From Salinirubellus litoreus (GTDB lineage: Archaea; Halobacteriota; Halobacteria; Halobacteriales; Haloarculaceae), in NCBI RefSeq assembly GCF_037335815.1, contig NZ_CP147841.1:3038001-3102000 (forward strand): a stretch of 64,000 nt of DNA, in the 5' to 3' direction. This document shows positions 18,459 through 26,853 of this stretch, piece after piece (the first letter of the stretch is position 1; each line of letters starts with the position of its first letter). The notes under the pieces are model-generated. The model was not told the DNA's origin and made no database searches. It worked only from the letters and a program-made list of their open reading frames with translations. A program made the position numbers and the translations under genes.

Positions 18459-19208
18459 ATGACCACGGTCGCGGTCCTGTCCGATCCGCCCCGTCCCGGC
18501 CTCGTCCACGAGCGCCTCGTCGAGACGACCCCCCTCACGGCCGAGGAGGCGGCGGGCCTCTACGAGGCGGGATTCCGTGACGTCTGTCGAGCGGTGGCGA
18601 CGAGCGGCGGCGATCTGCTGGTGAACTACCGACCCGACGACGCGCTCGACGGGGAGGGCGACAGCGAGGCCGAACTGCGCGAGTCCCTGGAAGCGGTCGC
18701 CGAGGTGGACGCCGAGGAGGTTCGTTTCGAGGTGCAGGTCGGGGAGACGTTCGCCGGCCGCGCGGGCAACACCGCGAGCCACCTCCTCTCCGAGGAGGGC
18801 GTCGCCAGCGTCGCCATCACCGAGCCGACGGCGGTCCTGCTGACACGCCAGGGGATCGACGAGACGGCGATGAAGCTCCGCCGGCGGGACGTCGTCCTGG
18901 GGCCCGCACCCGGTGGGCGGGTCTACTACGCCGGGTTCCGCGAGCCCATCGACTTCGAGAACGCGTACGTGCCGCCCGCGATGGAGACCCTGACACGACG
19001 GGGGGCCGACGCCGACCTCGACGTCGACTACGTCGGGATGGCACCCGTCCTGGAGACGGCGTCGGACCTCGCCGACCTGCTCGTCCTCGTGCGGGCCCGC
19101 CGTGCGGCCGGGCGGAACGTCCCGCTCCACACCGCCGACGCGCTCGCGGCGCTCGACCTCCGGGTGGCCCCCGAGGACGGTGTGCTCCGGGTCGATCGCG
19201 GCCGCTGA
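18459..19208 (+). CDS. DUF2064/CofC-like predicted nucleotidyl- or glycosyltransferase
   Basis: The 249-aa protein has a Rossmann-like start (TTVAVLSDPPRPG), the segment TTPLTAEEAAGLYEAGFRDVCRAV and LLVNYRPDD, which match the DUF2064 group related to GT-A transferases. Later, AVLLTRQGIDETAMKLRRRDVVLGPAPGGRVYYAGFREPIDF resembles the family's substrate loop, with VVLGPAPGGRVYYAG as the strongest part. The true activity is unknown. A leaderless transcript is likely, with the TATA-like stretch about 25-35 bases upstream. Confidence 0.6.
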   Translation: MTTVAVLSDPPRPGLVHERLVETTPLTAEEAAGLYEAGFRDVCRAVATSGGDLLVNYRPDDALDGEGDSEAELRESLEAVAEVDAEEVRFEVQVGETFAGRAGNTASHLLSEEGVASVAITEPTAVLLTRQGIDETAMKLRRRDVVLGPAPGGRVYYAGFREPIDFENAYVPPAMETLTRRGADADLDVDYVGMAPVLETASDLADLLVLVRARRAAGRNVPLHTADALAALDLRVAPEDGVLRVDRGR

Positions 19209-19248
19209 AGATCACTCGGTCACGGAGCCGGCACGTCACAGCGGCGAG

Positions 19249-20031
19249 CTACAGGAGCCGGGCTCCCTCGTTCGAGATCCTGGTACCCTCGGGGAACACG
19301 TCCTCGACGTCGACCGCGAACACCGTCTCGCCGAACAGGGCCATTCCGGCGGCCCCGCCCGCGTCCTCGACGCACTCGATCTCCCGCTCGACGAACGGCG
19401 TCGCGATACCGGTCTCCCGGAGGAACGACCGCGAGCGCTCGGCCAGCGACCGGAGCGACGGGTCGGCCGCGAAACGCTCTATCTCGTCGAAGCCGACCCG
19501 GTTCGCCGTCCGCACGAACTGCTCGTCGGCCAGCATCTCGCTCGTGGCGATCCCCCCGTCGGTGACGTACTCGACCCGCACGTCGAGTTCGAGCCGCTCC
19601 ACCCCGCCGCCGGTGTTCCAGAGCAACCCTCCCAGGTTCTGGATGATCACGTCGCTGTACCCGGTTCCGGCGGCGATCTCGGCCTCCTGTGAGGCGTCGA
19701 GGAGCGCCTCGCGTTCCCACCCGAGGTCGAACTCGGCGTTCGCCGCGAGCGCGGCCGCGAGCGTCGCCGCGCCGCTCGCGCCGAACCCGTGACCCAGGGG
19801 TACCTCCGGGCGGACGTCGACCGCCGCCGTCACACCGAGCGCCGCGAGCACCCGCTCGACCGGCTCGAACGGTGCCGGCTCACCCTCGACAGTCACCCTG
19901 GTCTCCGGGGCCGGTACGACCTCGACGACTACCCCGTCCTCGGTAGCGAAGCTCGCTCCGCCCGAGGGGTCGCCCTCCTCGGCCGGCGGCGCGAACAGCC
20001 CGGTGACGCTCCCCGGTGCGTGAGCCCTCAT
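19249..20031 (-). CDS. Pantoate kinase (GHMP family)
   Basis: The 260-aa protein has the GHMP kinase layout: a hydrophobic start MRAHAPGSVTGLFAP, the ATP-binding motif PLGHGFGASGAATLAAALA, and GTGYSDVIIQNLGGLLWNTGGG. Archaeal pantoate kinase, which phosphorylates pantoate to 4-phosphopantoate for CoA synthesis, has exactly this GHMP type and size in haloarchaea. Other GHMP kinases are possible, but the very short N-terminus and the SDVIIQNLGGLLWN segment favour pantoate kinase. A start at 20094 would add 21 residues. Confidence 0.82.
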   Translation of the reverse strand: MRAHAPGSVTGLFAPPAEEGDPSGGASFATEDGVVVEVVPAPETRVTVEGEPAPFEPVERVLAALGVTAAVDVRPEVPLGHGFGASGAATLAAALAANAEFDLGWEREALLDASQEAEIAAGTGYSDVIIQNLGGLLWNTGGGVERLELDVRVEYVTDGGIATSEMLADEQFVRTANRVGFDEIERFAADPSLRSLAERSRSFLRETGIATPFVEREIECVEDAGGAAGMALFGETVFAVDVEDVFPEGTRISNEGARLL

Positions 20032-20124
20032 CGATCCCTCCTGGGGGCGGAAGGACCTAAGTCCGACGGACGAGGGCGCGCCGACCGCAATCACTTTGCC
20101 CCGCCCGGGGGTAGGCTACGGCGT

Positions 20125-20208
20125 GGTGGGATGGCAGAGCGGCCCATTGCGCCGGTCTTGAAAACCGGTAGCCGAGAGGCTTCCTGGGTTCGAATCCCAG
20201 TCCCACCG
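20125..20208 (+). tRNA. tRNA-Ser (anticodon TGA)
   Basis: The acceptor arms GGTGGGA (20125-20131) and TCCCACC (20201-20207) pair, with discriminator G20208. The anticodon stem ccggt/accgg encloses the loop cttgaaa with TGA at 20159-20161. A long variable arm (gccgagaggc) identifies a class II tRNA, and the T arm is ctggg-ttcgaat-cccag. No CCA is encoded. The 3' part of this gene is repeated three times downstream. Confidence 0.95.
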
Positions 20209-20333
20209 CATTTCCCGTGAACTACGCGGCCAGCGTCGGCCGGCCGCACTACGTGAACGGGTGGATCGGACGACTGGATTCGAGCCCTGCCGGTCGCGCG
20301 CAGCGAACGAAGTGAGTGAGTACGTCCGGCTCC

Positions 20334-20355
20334 GGTTCGAATCCCAGCCCCACCG
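20334..20355 (+). repeat. tRNA-Ser 3'-end repeat, copy 1
   Basis: A 22-base copy of the T arm plus acceptor 3' strand of the tRNA-Ser at 20187-20208, with one mismatch (cccagcccc instead of cccagtccc). Confidence 0.9.
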
Positions 20356-20484
20356 TACTCGGTTCGCGAACGACGCGGTCGGCCGGAGCCGACCGCACTA
20401 CGCGAGCGAGCGATCCGGAACGGACTGGGTTCGAATCCTGCGAGTCGCAGCGGCCGAGCGAAGCGAGGTCGACCGTCTCGCTCC

Positions 20485-20506
20485 GGTTCGAATCCCAGTC
20501 CCACCG
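20485..20506 (+). repeat. tRNA-Ser 3'-end repeat, copy 2
   Basis: A perfect 22-base copy of tRNA-Ser 20187-20208. It is preceded by ctcc in place of the T-stem 5' ctg, as in the other two copies, so the copies are closer to each other than to the tRNA. Confidence 0.9.
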
Positions 20507-20589
20507 TTCTCCGAGGAACAGACGTGACGAGCGAACGGTAAACACTGGTGATTCGAGCCCTGTGTGGCGAGCATAGCGAGTCATACTCC

Positions 20590-20611
20590 GGTTCGAATCC
20601 CAGTCCCACCG
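20590..20611 (+). repeat. tRNA-Ser 3'-end repeat, copy 3
   Basis: A perfect 22-base copy of tRNA-Ser 20187-20208, again preceded by ctcc and followed by ttct as in copy 2. Confidence 0.9.
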
Positions 20612-20769
20612 TTCTGCGACGAGCGAGGCGATGACTCCCTTCGATCGGCTCGATGCCGAACGGTGAGCGAAGCGGTCGGTCGGCAGCGTGGAGAGCAGTA
20701 CCCCACGGCGGAGCCACGGGACGTCGAGCGTCAGCTTTTTCGACGAACGGACCGACTGATCGGTCGTCC

Positions 20770-20967
20770 GTGCCCTCCGACAGCCCCCGTGAACGCCAGG
20801 TCCTCCTCGGCATCGTGGCCGTCGCCCTGGTCACCCTCCTCTACAGCGTCCTGATCGCCCAGCAGATACTCGCCTGGTTCGGTATCGCCATCCCACTCGT
20901 GTTCCTCTACCTCCTGTGGCGGCTCGTCCGGGCCCACGAGCGGGTCGCGGACGCGCTGGAGGAGTAA
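20770..20967 (+). CDS. Small membrane protein
   Basis: GTG at 20770 opens a 65-aa frame: a short polar start (PSDSPRERQ), two hydrophobic helices (VLLGIVAVALVTLLYSVLIA and WFGIAIPLVFLYLLW) and a charged end (RAHERVADALEE). The layout is common among small haloarchaeal membrane proteins. It is convergent with the next gene, 10 bases apart. Confidence 0.6.
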   Translation: MPSDSPRERQVLLGIVAVALVTLLYSVLIAQQILAWFGIAIPLVFLYLLWRLVRAHERVADALEE

Positions 20968-20977
20968 GTGCGACCGC

Positions 20978-21412
20978 TCAGAGCCGCCCGTGCGGCGATC
21001 GGGCTTCGGCCTCGTCCCGAACGTCCTGGTAGAGGTCACAGAGGACGTGAACGTAGAGGACGACCGCCGAGACGACGGCGAAGTACGGGAGGAAGGGGTA
21101 GAGGACGGCGACGAGGAGCCCGCCGAGGACGACGTGGCTGAGCAGTCGCTGGATCTTCGTCACGTCCTTGCCCTCCTCGAAGATGTCCTCCTGGTCGAGG
21201 AACGCCCGTCGGGGGTTCCGGATCACGCCGATCAGCGCGTCCCACCGCCCGGTGTTGAGCCGGGCGACGAGGAAGTGATCGAAGTCGACACCGACGCCCA
21301 GGACGGCGGCGTAGCCGACCGTCGCGACGGCCAGAGGGAGCGTCATTCCGGCGAGGACGGCGACGGCCACCCCCACCAGAACGGAGATGAGGAAGTGCTG
21401 CTTCGAGTACAT
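20978..21412 (-). CDS. Membrane-bound YdjM-like predicted hydrolase
   Basis: The 144-aa product has four hydrophobic segments and conserved His/Asp in or near them: KQHFLISVLVG at the N-terminus, GVGVDFDHFLVAR, LLSHVVLGG and YVHVLCDLYQDV. This spacing fits the YdjM-like (metal-dependent hydrolase) membrane family. The function is unknown. ATG 21412 gives the family N-terminus, with the first His close to the start. Confidence 0.6.
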   Translation of the reverse strand: MYSKQHFLISVLVGVAVAVLAGMTLPLAVATVGYAAVLGVGVDFDHFLVARLNTGRWDALIGVIRNPRRAFLDQEDIFEEGKDVTKIQRLLSHVVLGGLLVAVLYPFLPYFAVVSAVVLYVHVLCDLYQDVRDEAEARSPHGRL

Positions 21413-21518
21413 CCGGTAGTCGGGTCGGCTTCTCGGTCGGGGGTGTTGGGCCTTCCGACCCGCTCGCCGCCCGTGCGGAGAGCGGAACGCCTTTGCTCGC
21501 GGGCTCCGACCCCGGGGT

Positions 21519-21833
21519 ATGAGCGCGAGCGACTGGCCGCACGACCCCGACGGCGAGGAGGGCAGCGAGGGGATGCGCAAGTACGGACAGGCCGTGCTGG
21601 CGAAGAAGCTCGACGAGGAGGGGGACTTCCCGCTCTCGAAGGCCGACTTCCTCGACGCGCACGGCGACGAGCCGGTCCGGCTCGACCACGAGACCGTCGT
21701 GAGCGTCGCGGACGTGTTCGAGCACGTCCCGGAGGACGAGTTCGAGGACATCGAGGCGTTCCACCAGGCCGTCGGCCGGGGGATGCGCCGCGGGGACATG
21801 TGGTTCGTCGACCCCGAGACCTTCCCCGGGTAG
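21519..21833 (+). CDS. Conserved haloarchaeal protein (DUF5785-like)
   Basis: The 104-aa acidic protein (SDWPHDPDGEEGSEGMRKYGQAV) contains a middle segment that resembles a small winged-helix-like or adaptor fold (DFPLSKADFLDAHGDEPVRL) and ends in GMRRGDMWFVDPETFPG. I recognise it only as a conserved haloarchaeal hypothetical. It lies divergent from the YdjM-like gene. Confidence 0.7.
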   Translation: MSASDWPHDPDGEEGSEGMRKYGQAVLAKKLDEEGDFPLSKADFLDAHGDEPVRLDHETVVSVADVFEHVPEDEFEDIEAFHQAVGRGMRRGDMWFVDPETFPG

Positions 21834-21952
21834 CCGGGCGAGGGTTCGCGGATCCGCGTCTCCGCCTCCGAACGGTGGATACGGCTCCCCGGGAACACCC
21901 CGACTGAACGAACGTTTAAACCGCGTCGGCTCGATACCCCTGCGGTCCGGTC

Positions 21953-22414
21953 ATGGAGGACGAGGTCACCCGGGTCGAGGCGGTCAGCTACCTCGAGGGG
22001 GCGTCCGGTCACGCCGTCTTCAGTACCCTGTTCCTCGTCGCCGCGGGGCTACTGCTGTATCTGGGGATCTGGGGTGGCGGGGTGGTGGCGGTCGTGATCG
22101 CGTTCGGCGTCGCGCTGAACGGGTTCTCGATATACGTCTGGGACCGGTTGCGCGACCTCCTCCGGCCGGTGGTCGAATCCGACGGCGATCGGAGGGATCG
22201 GACCCTCACGCCGTACCGACCCTCGCCGGAGATGCGGGTCGAACTGCTGTCGGGCCTGCTCATGGTCGGAGGGTTCGCCGTGGTCCTCGGCCTCGGGATC
22301 CTGTCGATCGATCTGTTCGGCCCGCGGACCGTGGTCTACCTGGGGGTCAGTGCGCTGGGTGTCGGCAACGTCGGTGCCCTGGGCTGGAAGTACTACACCT
22401 CGTCCTGTCGATAG
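21953..22414 (+). CDS. Hypothetical membrane protein
   Basis: The 153-aa protein has hydrophobic helices at about residues 20-36 and 40-58, a charged loop (DRLRDLLRPVVESDGDRRDR), then helices at about 100-120 and 125-145. No family is recognised. A TATA-like stretch (gtttaaacc) sits about 35 bases upstream of the ATG. Confidence 0.6.
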   Translation: MEDEVTRVEAVSYLEGASGHAVFSTLFLVAAGLLLYLGIWGGGVVAVVIAFGVALNGFSIYVWDRLRDLLRPVVESDGDRRDRTLTPYRPSPEMRVELLSGLLMVGGFAVVLGLGILSIDLFGPRTVVYLGVSALGVGNVGALGWKYYTSSCR

Positions 22415-22546
22415 ATCGGGAGCGACAGTCGCACACCACCGTCGAGCGCTGCCGGGCCGACACCGCCGTCTCCGGCCGTCGCTGGACGGCTCCGGGAACC
22501 GACGGGACGGACGACGCTTTTTGTCCCCCCGCGTCGGGGCTCCGGT

Positions 22547-23065
22547 ATGGCCGATCCGACGAACGAGGCCGACCTCGACTGGCGGGAGTACGACGAGGGT
22601 GACGCCCGGTTCAGGCGCAAGCAGCTCGCCGAGCCCGCGGACGGCGAGAAGCTCGGTGCGAGCCTCTACGAACTCCCGCCGGGTGAGCGCGCCTGGCCCT
22701 ACCACTACCACACCGCCAACGAGGAGGCGATGTACGTCCTCGCGGGGGCCGGTCGCGTGCGAGGCCCCGACGGGGAGACGCCGATCTCGGCGGGGACGTA
22801 CCTCGGCTTTCCCGCGAGCGAGGAGGGCGGTCACCGCGTAGTGAACGACGGGGACGCCCCGCTGCGGTATCTGATGATCTCGACGATGATCGAGCCGGAC
22901 GTGACCGTCTACCCCGATTCGGGGAAGTTCGGCGTCTACGCGGGTGCACCTCCCGGGTCGTCGGACGAGCGAACGGTTTCGGGGTACTACCGGCTGGCTG
23001 ACGACGTCGACTACTGGGAAGGAGGGGTCGGAGAGGACGGCCAGGAAGGGGACAGAGAGGAGTGA
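22547..23065 (+). CDS. Cupin domain protein
   Basis: The 172-aa protein carries a cupin barrel: PYHYHTANEEAMYVLAGAG gives the two His and the Glu of cupin motif 1, and GHRVVNDGDAPLRYLMIS gives motif 2 with its His. The metal-binding set is therefore complete. The rest is acidic with no second domain. Small cupins of this kind bind sugars, organic acids or act as isomerases; substrate unknown. A TATA-like stretch (gctttttgtc) lies about 30 bases before the ATG. Confidence 0.78.
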   Translation: MADPTNEADLDWREYDEGDARFRRKQLAEPADGEKLGASLYELPPGERAWPYHYHTANEEAMYVLAGAGRVRGPDGETPISAGTYLGFPASEEGGHRVVNDGDAPLRYLMISTMIEPDVTVYPDSGKFGVYAGAPPGSSDERTVSGYYRLADDVDYWEGGVGEDGQEGDREE

Positions 23066-23102
23066 GAACGAGCGTGCGACGAGCGGCGAGCCGGACGGAC
23101 GT

Positions 23103-23741
23103 TCACTCGGAGAACGGCTCGGGCGGGTCGCTCCCGACGACGCCCTCGATCCGATCCCGGAGGAGGTCGACGGCCGTCTCGTTCGCCCCTTCGGGGATGA
23201 TGAGATCGGCTTCGGCCTTCGTGGGTCGGACGAACTGCTCGTGCATCGGCTTGACCGTCGAGAGGTACTGGTCGATGACCCCTTCGAGGTCCCGGCCGCG
23301 TTCGACGACGTCCCGGCGGATACGCCGGAGGATGCGGACGTCGGCGTCGGTCTCGACGTAGAGCCGGAGGTCGAACATCCCGCCGAGGCCGTCGTCGTGC
23401 AGCGCGAGTATCCCCTCGACGATGACGACCTCACCCGGTTCGACGCGGACGGTCTCCTCGGTGCGGTTGTGGACGGAAAAGTCGTACTGTGGCATCTCGA
23501 CAGCCCGCCCCTCACAGAGCGCGGAGACCTGCTCGCGGACGAGCGGCCAGTCGAACGCGTCGGGGTGGTCGTAGTTCACCTCGCGGCGCTCCTCGAAGGG
23601 GGTGCCCGAACGCTCCCGGTAGTAGTTGTCGAGCGGGACGAGCGAGACGGAGTCGATCCCCTCGGTGATCCGCCGCGCGATGGTGGTCTTGCCCGCGCCG
23701 GTCCCGCCGCCGATGGCCACGACGAGCGAGGGGACGGTCAT
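23103..23741 (-). CDS. udk: Uridine kinase
   Basis: The 212-aa protein starts with VPSLVVAIGGGTGAGKTTIARRI, a P-loop. It contains VPLDNYYRERSG, YDHPDAFDWPLVREQV, RAVEMPQYDF and a late RRIRRDVVERGRDLEGVIDQY, all typical of uridine kinase/PRK-like enzymes. It would phosphorylate uridine and cytidine for salvage. An ATG at 23753 could add four residues. Divergent from gch3 with about 146 bases between the starts. Confidence 0.88.
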   Translation of the reverse strand: MTVPSLVVAIGGGTGAGKTTIARRITEGIDSVSLVPLDNYYRERSGTPFEERREVNYDHPDAFDWPLVREQVSALCEGRAVEMPQYDFSVHNRTEETVRVEPGEVVIVEGILALHDDGLGGMFDLRLYVETDADVRILRRIRRDVVERGRDLEGVIDQYLSTVKPMHEQFVRPTKAEADLIIPEGANETAVDLLRDRIEGVVGSDPPEPFSE

Positions 23742-23887
23742 CACGCGTCCCATCCGGGCGAGGGTGTATGAACCACCCGGATTTCGGTCGGGACCGGCCG
23801 ACGGGAGCGGCCGCCGCCCGGTCAGGCGTCCGCATCACGAATCCGTGAACGATAACGCGTATAACCAACCCCCCCGCACCCACGATT

Positions 23888-24649
23888 GTGACGAACACGC
23901 AGGTCACTCTGGTCCAGATCGACAACTACGGGCCCTGGACGGTCACCCCCGAGCCCCGGCGCGAGGTCGACCTCCAGACGCTCCAGTCACGACTCTACGC
24001 CGACCTCTCGCAGCTGGTCGGCAACCGCGAGGGGTACGTCTTCTTCTCGCGGTTCGACAACATGGTCGCGGTGACCAACGGTCTCGACGTCGACGCCCAC
24101 TCGCTCATCCAGGAGTCGGTCGGCAACCGGTATCCGGTTTCGGTGTCGCTGTCCATCGCCGTCGACCCGTCCCCGGCAGTGGCGCTGGGCCGAGCGACCG
24201 ACCGGCTCCAGGACGCCGGCAGCGCACAGGACGAGGGGCGCACGGAGATCCTCCGCGGCGATCCGCTCCCGGAGGCCGACCGAGGCGCCGAGGACGTCCA
24301 GATCGCGCACTTCGACGTGAACGACGCCACCGGCAAGTACACCGATCGGCTCAACGAGTTCGACACGTTCATCCAGATCGAACAGGGGTACGCCGAACTG
24401 ATGCGGTACATGCGCCGGGCGCACGACTCGCTCGCGTTCTTCGTCGGCGGGGACAACGTCATCGCGGTCTGCTCGGACGTGACCGAGGACGAGTACGCCG
24501 ACGCGTGCGAGCACGTCCACGACGCCGTCGGGGTCGACCTGAAGGTCGGCGTCGGCCGGGCCCGGACCGCCCAGTCGGCGGGCATCGGGGCGAAACACGC
24601 CCTCGAGACCTGTCGACACGAGGGAACGACGGTCGAGTTCCGGGACTGA
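23888..24649 (+). CDS. arfA: GTP cyclohydrolase III
   Basis: The 253-aa protein from GTG 23888 matches archaeal GTP cyclohydrolase III: TNTQVTLVQIDNYGPWT, EGYVFFSRFDNMVAVTNG, a first GGDEF-like half with SIAVDPSPAVALGRATDRL, and a second half with FFVGGDNVIAVCSD and LKVGVGRARTAQSAGIGAKHALE. The enzyme opens the GTP ring to give a formylamino-pyrimidine phosphate at the start of archaeal riboflavin and F420 synthesis. ArfC of the same route is also in the window. Confidence 0.92.
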   Translation: MTNTQVTLVQIDNYGPWTVTPEPRREVDLQTLQSRLYADLSQLVGNREGYVFFSRFDNMVAVTNGLDVDAHSLIQESVGNRYPVSVSLSIAVDPSPAVALGRATDRLQDAGSAQDEGRTEILRGDPLPEADRGAEDVQIAHFDVNDATGKYTDRLNEFDTFIQIEQGYAELMRYMRRAHDSLAFFVGGDNVIAVCSDVTEDEYADACEHVHDAVGVDLKVGVGRARTAQSAGIGAKHALETCRHEGTTVEFRD

Positions 24650-24730
24650 GCGCGATCCGTGCCATTAGTTATCGTCACACATAAGATTGCCGGAGGTAGC
24701 TTTTAGCCGGTCAGCGGTCAACGCCGGGCT

Positions 24731-25291
24731 ATGGACACCGAACTCACCGTCAGGGACGTGATGGACCGTGAGTTCGTCGGCGTGAGCGAGTCCGACGACG
24801 TGCGTTCCGTCGCCGAACTGCTGCTGGAGGAGGGTGCCGAGTGTGCGGTGGTGCTCCGCGGACAGGAGCCCGTCGGCCTGTTGACCGAGCGGGACGTCCT
24901 CGGCGTGGTCAGCGAAGGGCGGGACCCCGAGACGGTCCAGGTGGGCGACGTCGTGCGGAGTTCGGCCCCGACGGTCGACCCGGACGACGGCGTCGACATC
25001 GCCGTCGACGCCATGACCTCCCGGGGGAGCCGGCGACTGCTCGTGATTGAGGAGGGGCCCGTCGGGCTGGTGACCGAGCACGACCTGCTCTCGGCGACGA
25101 CCATCGAGCGGTACAGGGAGCCACCGGGGGGCGATCCGGCGGTGAACGGGGACGCCCCCGGCGACGACCGCGCGGCGACGACGGACCGGGCCGTCTCCGA
25201 CCAGAGCATCTGTCAGGGATGTGGGGCGCTCTCCCGTGATCTCCTCGAGACCGACGGTCAACCCCTCTGTCCGGACTGTCGGGACGTCTGA
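24731..25291 (+). CDS. CBS-pair protein with C-terminal zinc ribbon
   Basis: The 186-aa protein has two CBS motifs (VRDVMDREFVGVSESDDVRSV and VGDVVRSSAPTVDPDDGVDIA), each with a VGLLTERDVL- or VGLVTEHDLL-type end. An acidic linker follows, then ICQGCGALSRDLLETDGQPLCPDCRDV, a two-CxxC zinc ribbon. CBS pairs bind adenine nucleotides, so this may be an energy-state sensor, and the ribbon may contact a partner or nucleic acid. The target is unknown. A TATA-like element (cttttagcc) lies about 30 bases upstream. Confidence 0.8.
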   Translation: MDTELTVRDVMDREFVGVSESDDVRSVAELLLEEGAECAVVLRGQEPVGLLTERDVLGVVSEGRDPETVQVGDVVRSSAPTVDPDDGVDIAVDAMTSRGSRRLLVIEEGPVGLVTEHDLLSATTIERYREPPGGDPAVNGDAPGDDRAATTDRAVSDQSICQGCGALSRDLLETDGQPLCPDCRDV

Positions 25292-25348
25292 CGCACGGCG
25301 TAAATCATCGAGTAACTTATAACCGTTCACAGTAAAAGAGCGGTTGGT

Positions 25349-26797
25349 ATGACACCACAAAGAAACGTTTCGCGTCGGACGTGGCTCAAGACCGCCGGCG
25401 TGGCGGGTATCGCGGCGCTCGCCGGCTGTACCGGCGGCGACGGCGGTGACGGTGGCGACGGCGGCGATGGCGGCGACGGTGGGTCGGAGTCGACCCCCAC
25501 CGAGACGATGGGCGGCAGTCCGGAGCCGACCGAGACGATGGGTGGCGAGACGGAGACCCCCGGGGAGACGACGGGCAGCGGTGGCGGGAGTGGCAGCCCC
25601 GACGTCCTCGTGGTCATCGGCTATCCGCAGGACGGCATCCAGCTGTTCCGCGACTACTACAGCCAGAGCGACGGCTCCGAGCAGATCCTCATCCCGGACG
25701 GGCTGCGGGACCCCGCGCTCCCGGGACAGGTCGGTAACGACATGGCGAACGTCACGGGGACGGCCCCGGCGGCCGGCGGTCCGAACCAGCAGGCGTTCGC
25801 CGACCAGTTCCAGGAGGAGTACGGCAACGCGCCCGGCGTGTTCACCTCCCAGTCGTACGACTCGGCCGCCATCGGCATCCTGGCGAACGCGGCCGCGGGC
25901 GAGAACAACGGATCCGCCGTCCGCGACCAGATGCGCCGGATTGCCAACCCCGGCGGGATGGAGGTCGGCCCGCAGAACCTCGTCGAGGGCGTCGAGGCGG
26001 CGGCCAACGGCGAGGACGTCAACTACCAGGGCGCGTCCTCGGCGACGAACTTCGACCAGAACGGCGACCCGGCCTCCGCGGCGTACGCCATCTGGGAGTT
26101 CCTCGGTGCCGACGAGCAGGGAACCGAGACCCAGGAGGTCCAGAACTTCGAGGGGCAGAACCCCGACGGTGAAGGTCCCTCCGCGGACAGCGGCCCCGGC
26201 GGGCTCGGGCGCACGGTCTCGGTCGGTATCCTCCTCCCGGAGACGGGCAACCTCGCCTCGACCGGCCAGCCGATGATCCAGGCCGCCCAGCTCCCGGCGA
26301 CGCTCGTCAACGACTCCGACGTCGACCTGGAGGTCGACGCACAGACCGAGGACACGCAGACCGACCCGAGCGCCGGTGTCGCGGCCGCGAACTCGCTGGT
26401 CAACGCCGGCGTGCCGTTCGTCTGCGGGACCGCCTCCTCGGGCGTGAACGTCCCCGTCTCCCAGCAGGCGTTCATCCCGAACCAGGTCGTCGGCTGCTCG
26501 CCGTCCTCGACGGCGCTGTCGGTGACCAACCTCGAGGACGACGACTACATCTTCCGGACCGCACCCTCCGACCGCCTGCAGGGTCGCGTGATGGCCCAGG
26601 TCGCCTCCGAGCGTCTCGAGGGCTCGAGCGCCGCGACGCTGTACGTCAACAACGACTACGGCCAGCAGCTCTCCGAGCGCTTCGCGGGCGTCTTCCAGGA
26701 CTCCTTCGACGGCGAGGTGTTCGCACAGATCGCCTACAACCAGAACGAGTCCTCCTACACGTCGGTCGTGCAGGAAGCGCTCTCGTCGGGTAACTGA
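25349..26797 (+). CDS. LivK-type ABC substrate-binding lipoprotein with permuted lobes
   Basis: The 482-aa protein begins with a Tat signal (SRRTWLKTAGVAG), lipobox LAGC (Cys27) and a Gly/Asp then Thr/Glu-rich linker to about residue 80. The usual LivK order is first lobe then second lobe. Here residues 84-272 (PDVLVVIGYPQDG to AYAIWEFLG) match the second lobe. After a second linker, residues 286-482 (LGRTVSVGILLPETGNLAST to SYTSVVQEALSSGN) match the first lobe, and the gene stops where the second lobe would normally begin. The transporter genes for this protein lie directly downstream in convergent orientation. TATA-like acttataacc is at about 25314. Confidence 0.85.
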   Translation: MTPQRNVSRRTWLKTAGVAGIAALAGCTGGDGGDGGDGGDGGDGGSESTPTETMGGSPEPTETMGGETETPGETTGSGGGSGSPDVLVVIGYPQDGIQLFRDYYSQSDGSEQILIPDGLRDPALPGQVGNDMANVTGTAPAAGGPNQQAFADQFQEEYGNAPGVFTSQSYDSAAIGILANAAAGENNGSAVRDQMRRIANPGGMEVGPQNLVEGVEAAANGEDVNYQGASSATNFDQNGDPASAAYAIWEFLGADEQGTETQEVQNFEGQNPDGEGPSADSGPGGLGRTVSVGILLPETGNLASTGQPMIQAAQLPATLVNDSDVDLEVDAQTEDTQTDPSAGVAAANSLVNAGVPFVCGTASSGVNVPVSQQAFIPNQVVGCSPSSTALSVTNLEDDDYIFRTAPSDRLQGRVMAQVASERLEGSSAATLYVNNDYGQQLSERFAGVFQDSFDGEVFAQIAYNQNESSYTSVVQEALSSGN

Positions 26798-26853
26798 GTC
26801 GGTTCGGAGTTCGGGTCGACCCCGACCCCGGTCGAAACTCGCCTTCTTTCGCG

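Larger units (their letters stand above)
20209..20769. other. tRNA-Ser-flanking repeat region without genes
   Basis: This 561-base stretch holds no believable gene. It consists of degenerate units of about 150, 151 and 105 bases. Each unit ends in a copy of the tRNA-Ser 3' end and also contains, near its middle, a weaker T-arm-like sequence (attcgagccctg near 20278 and 20551, gttcgaatcctg near 20429). Units one and two also share a gtcggccgg/gccgcactacg segment. A TATA-like stretch (cttttt) lies near 20735, before the small gene at 20770. Confidence 0.7.

Noticed and set aside
20249..20834. Several overlapping open frames on both strands of the tRNA-Ser repeat region, with motifs such as GLGFEPE
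   Set aside because: They are translations of the repeated tRNA T-arm units; no start, codon pattern or family supports a real protein.
25430..25590. Gly/Asp and Thr/Glu repeat stretch in LivK considered as a CRISPR-like or tandem DNA repeat
   Set aside because: It is a coding low-complexity linker after a lipobox, common in haloarchaeal lipoproteins.
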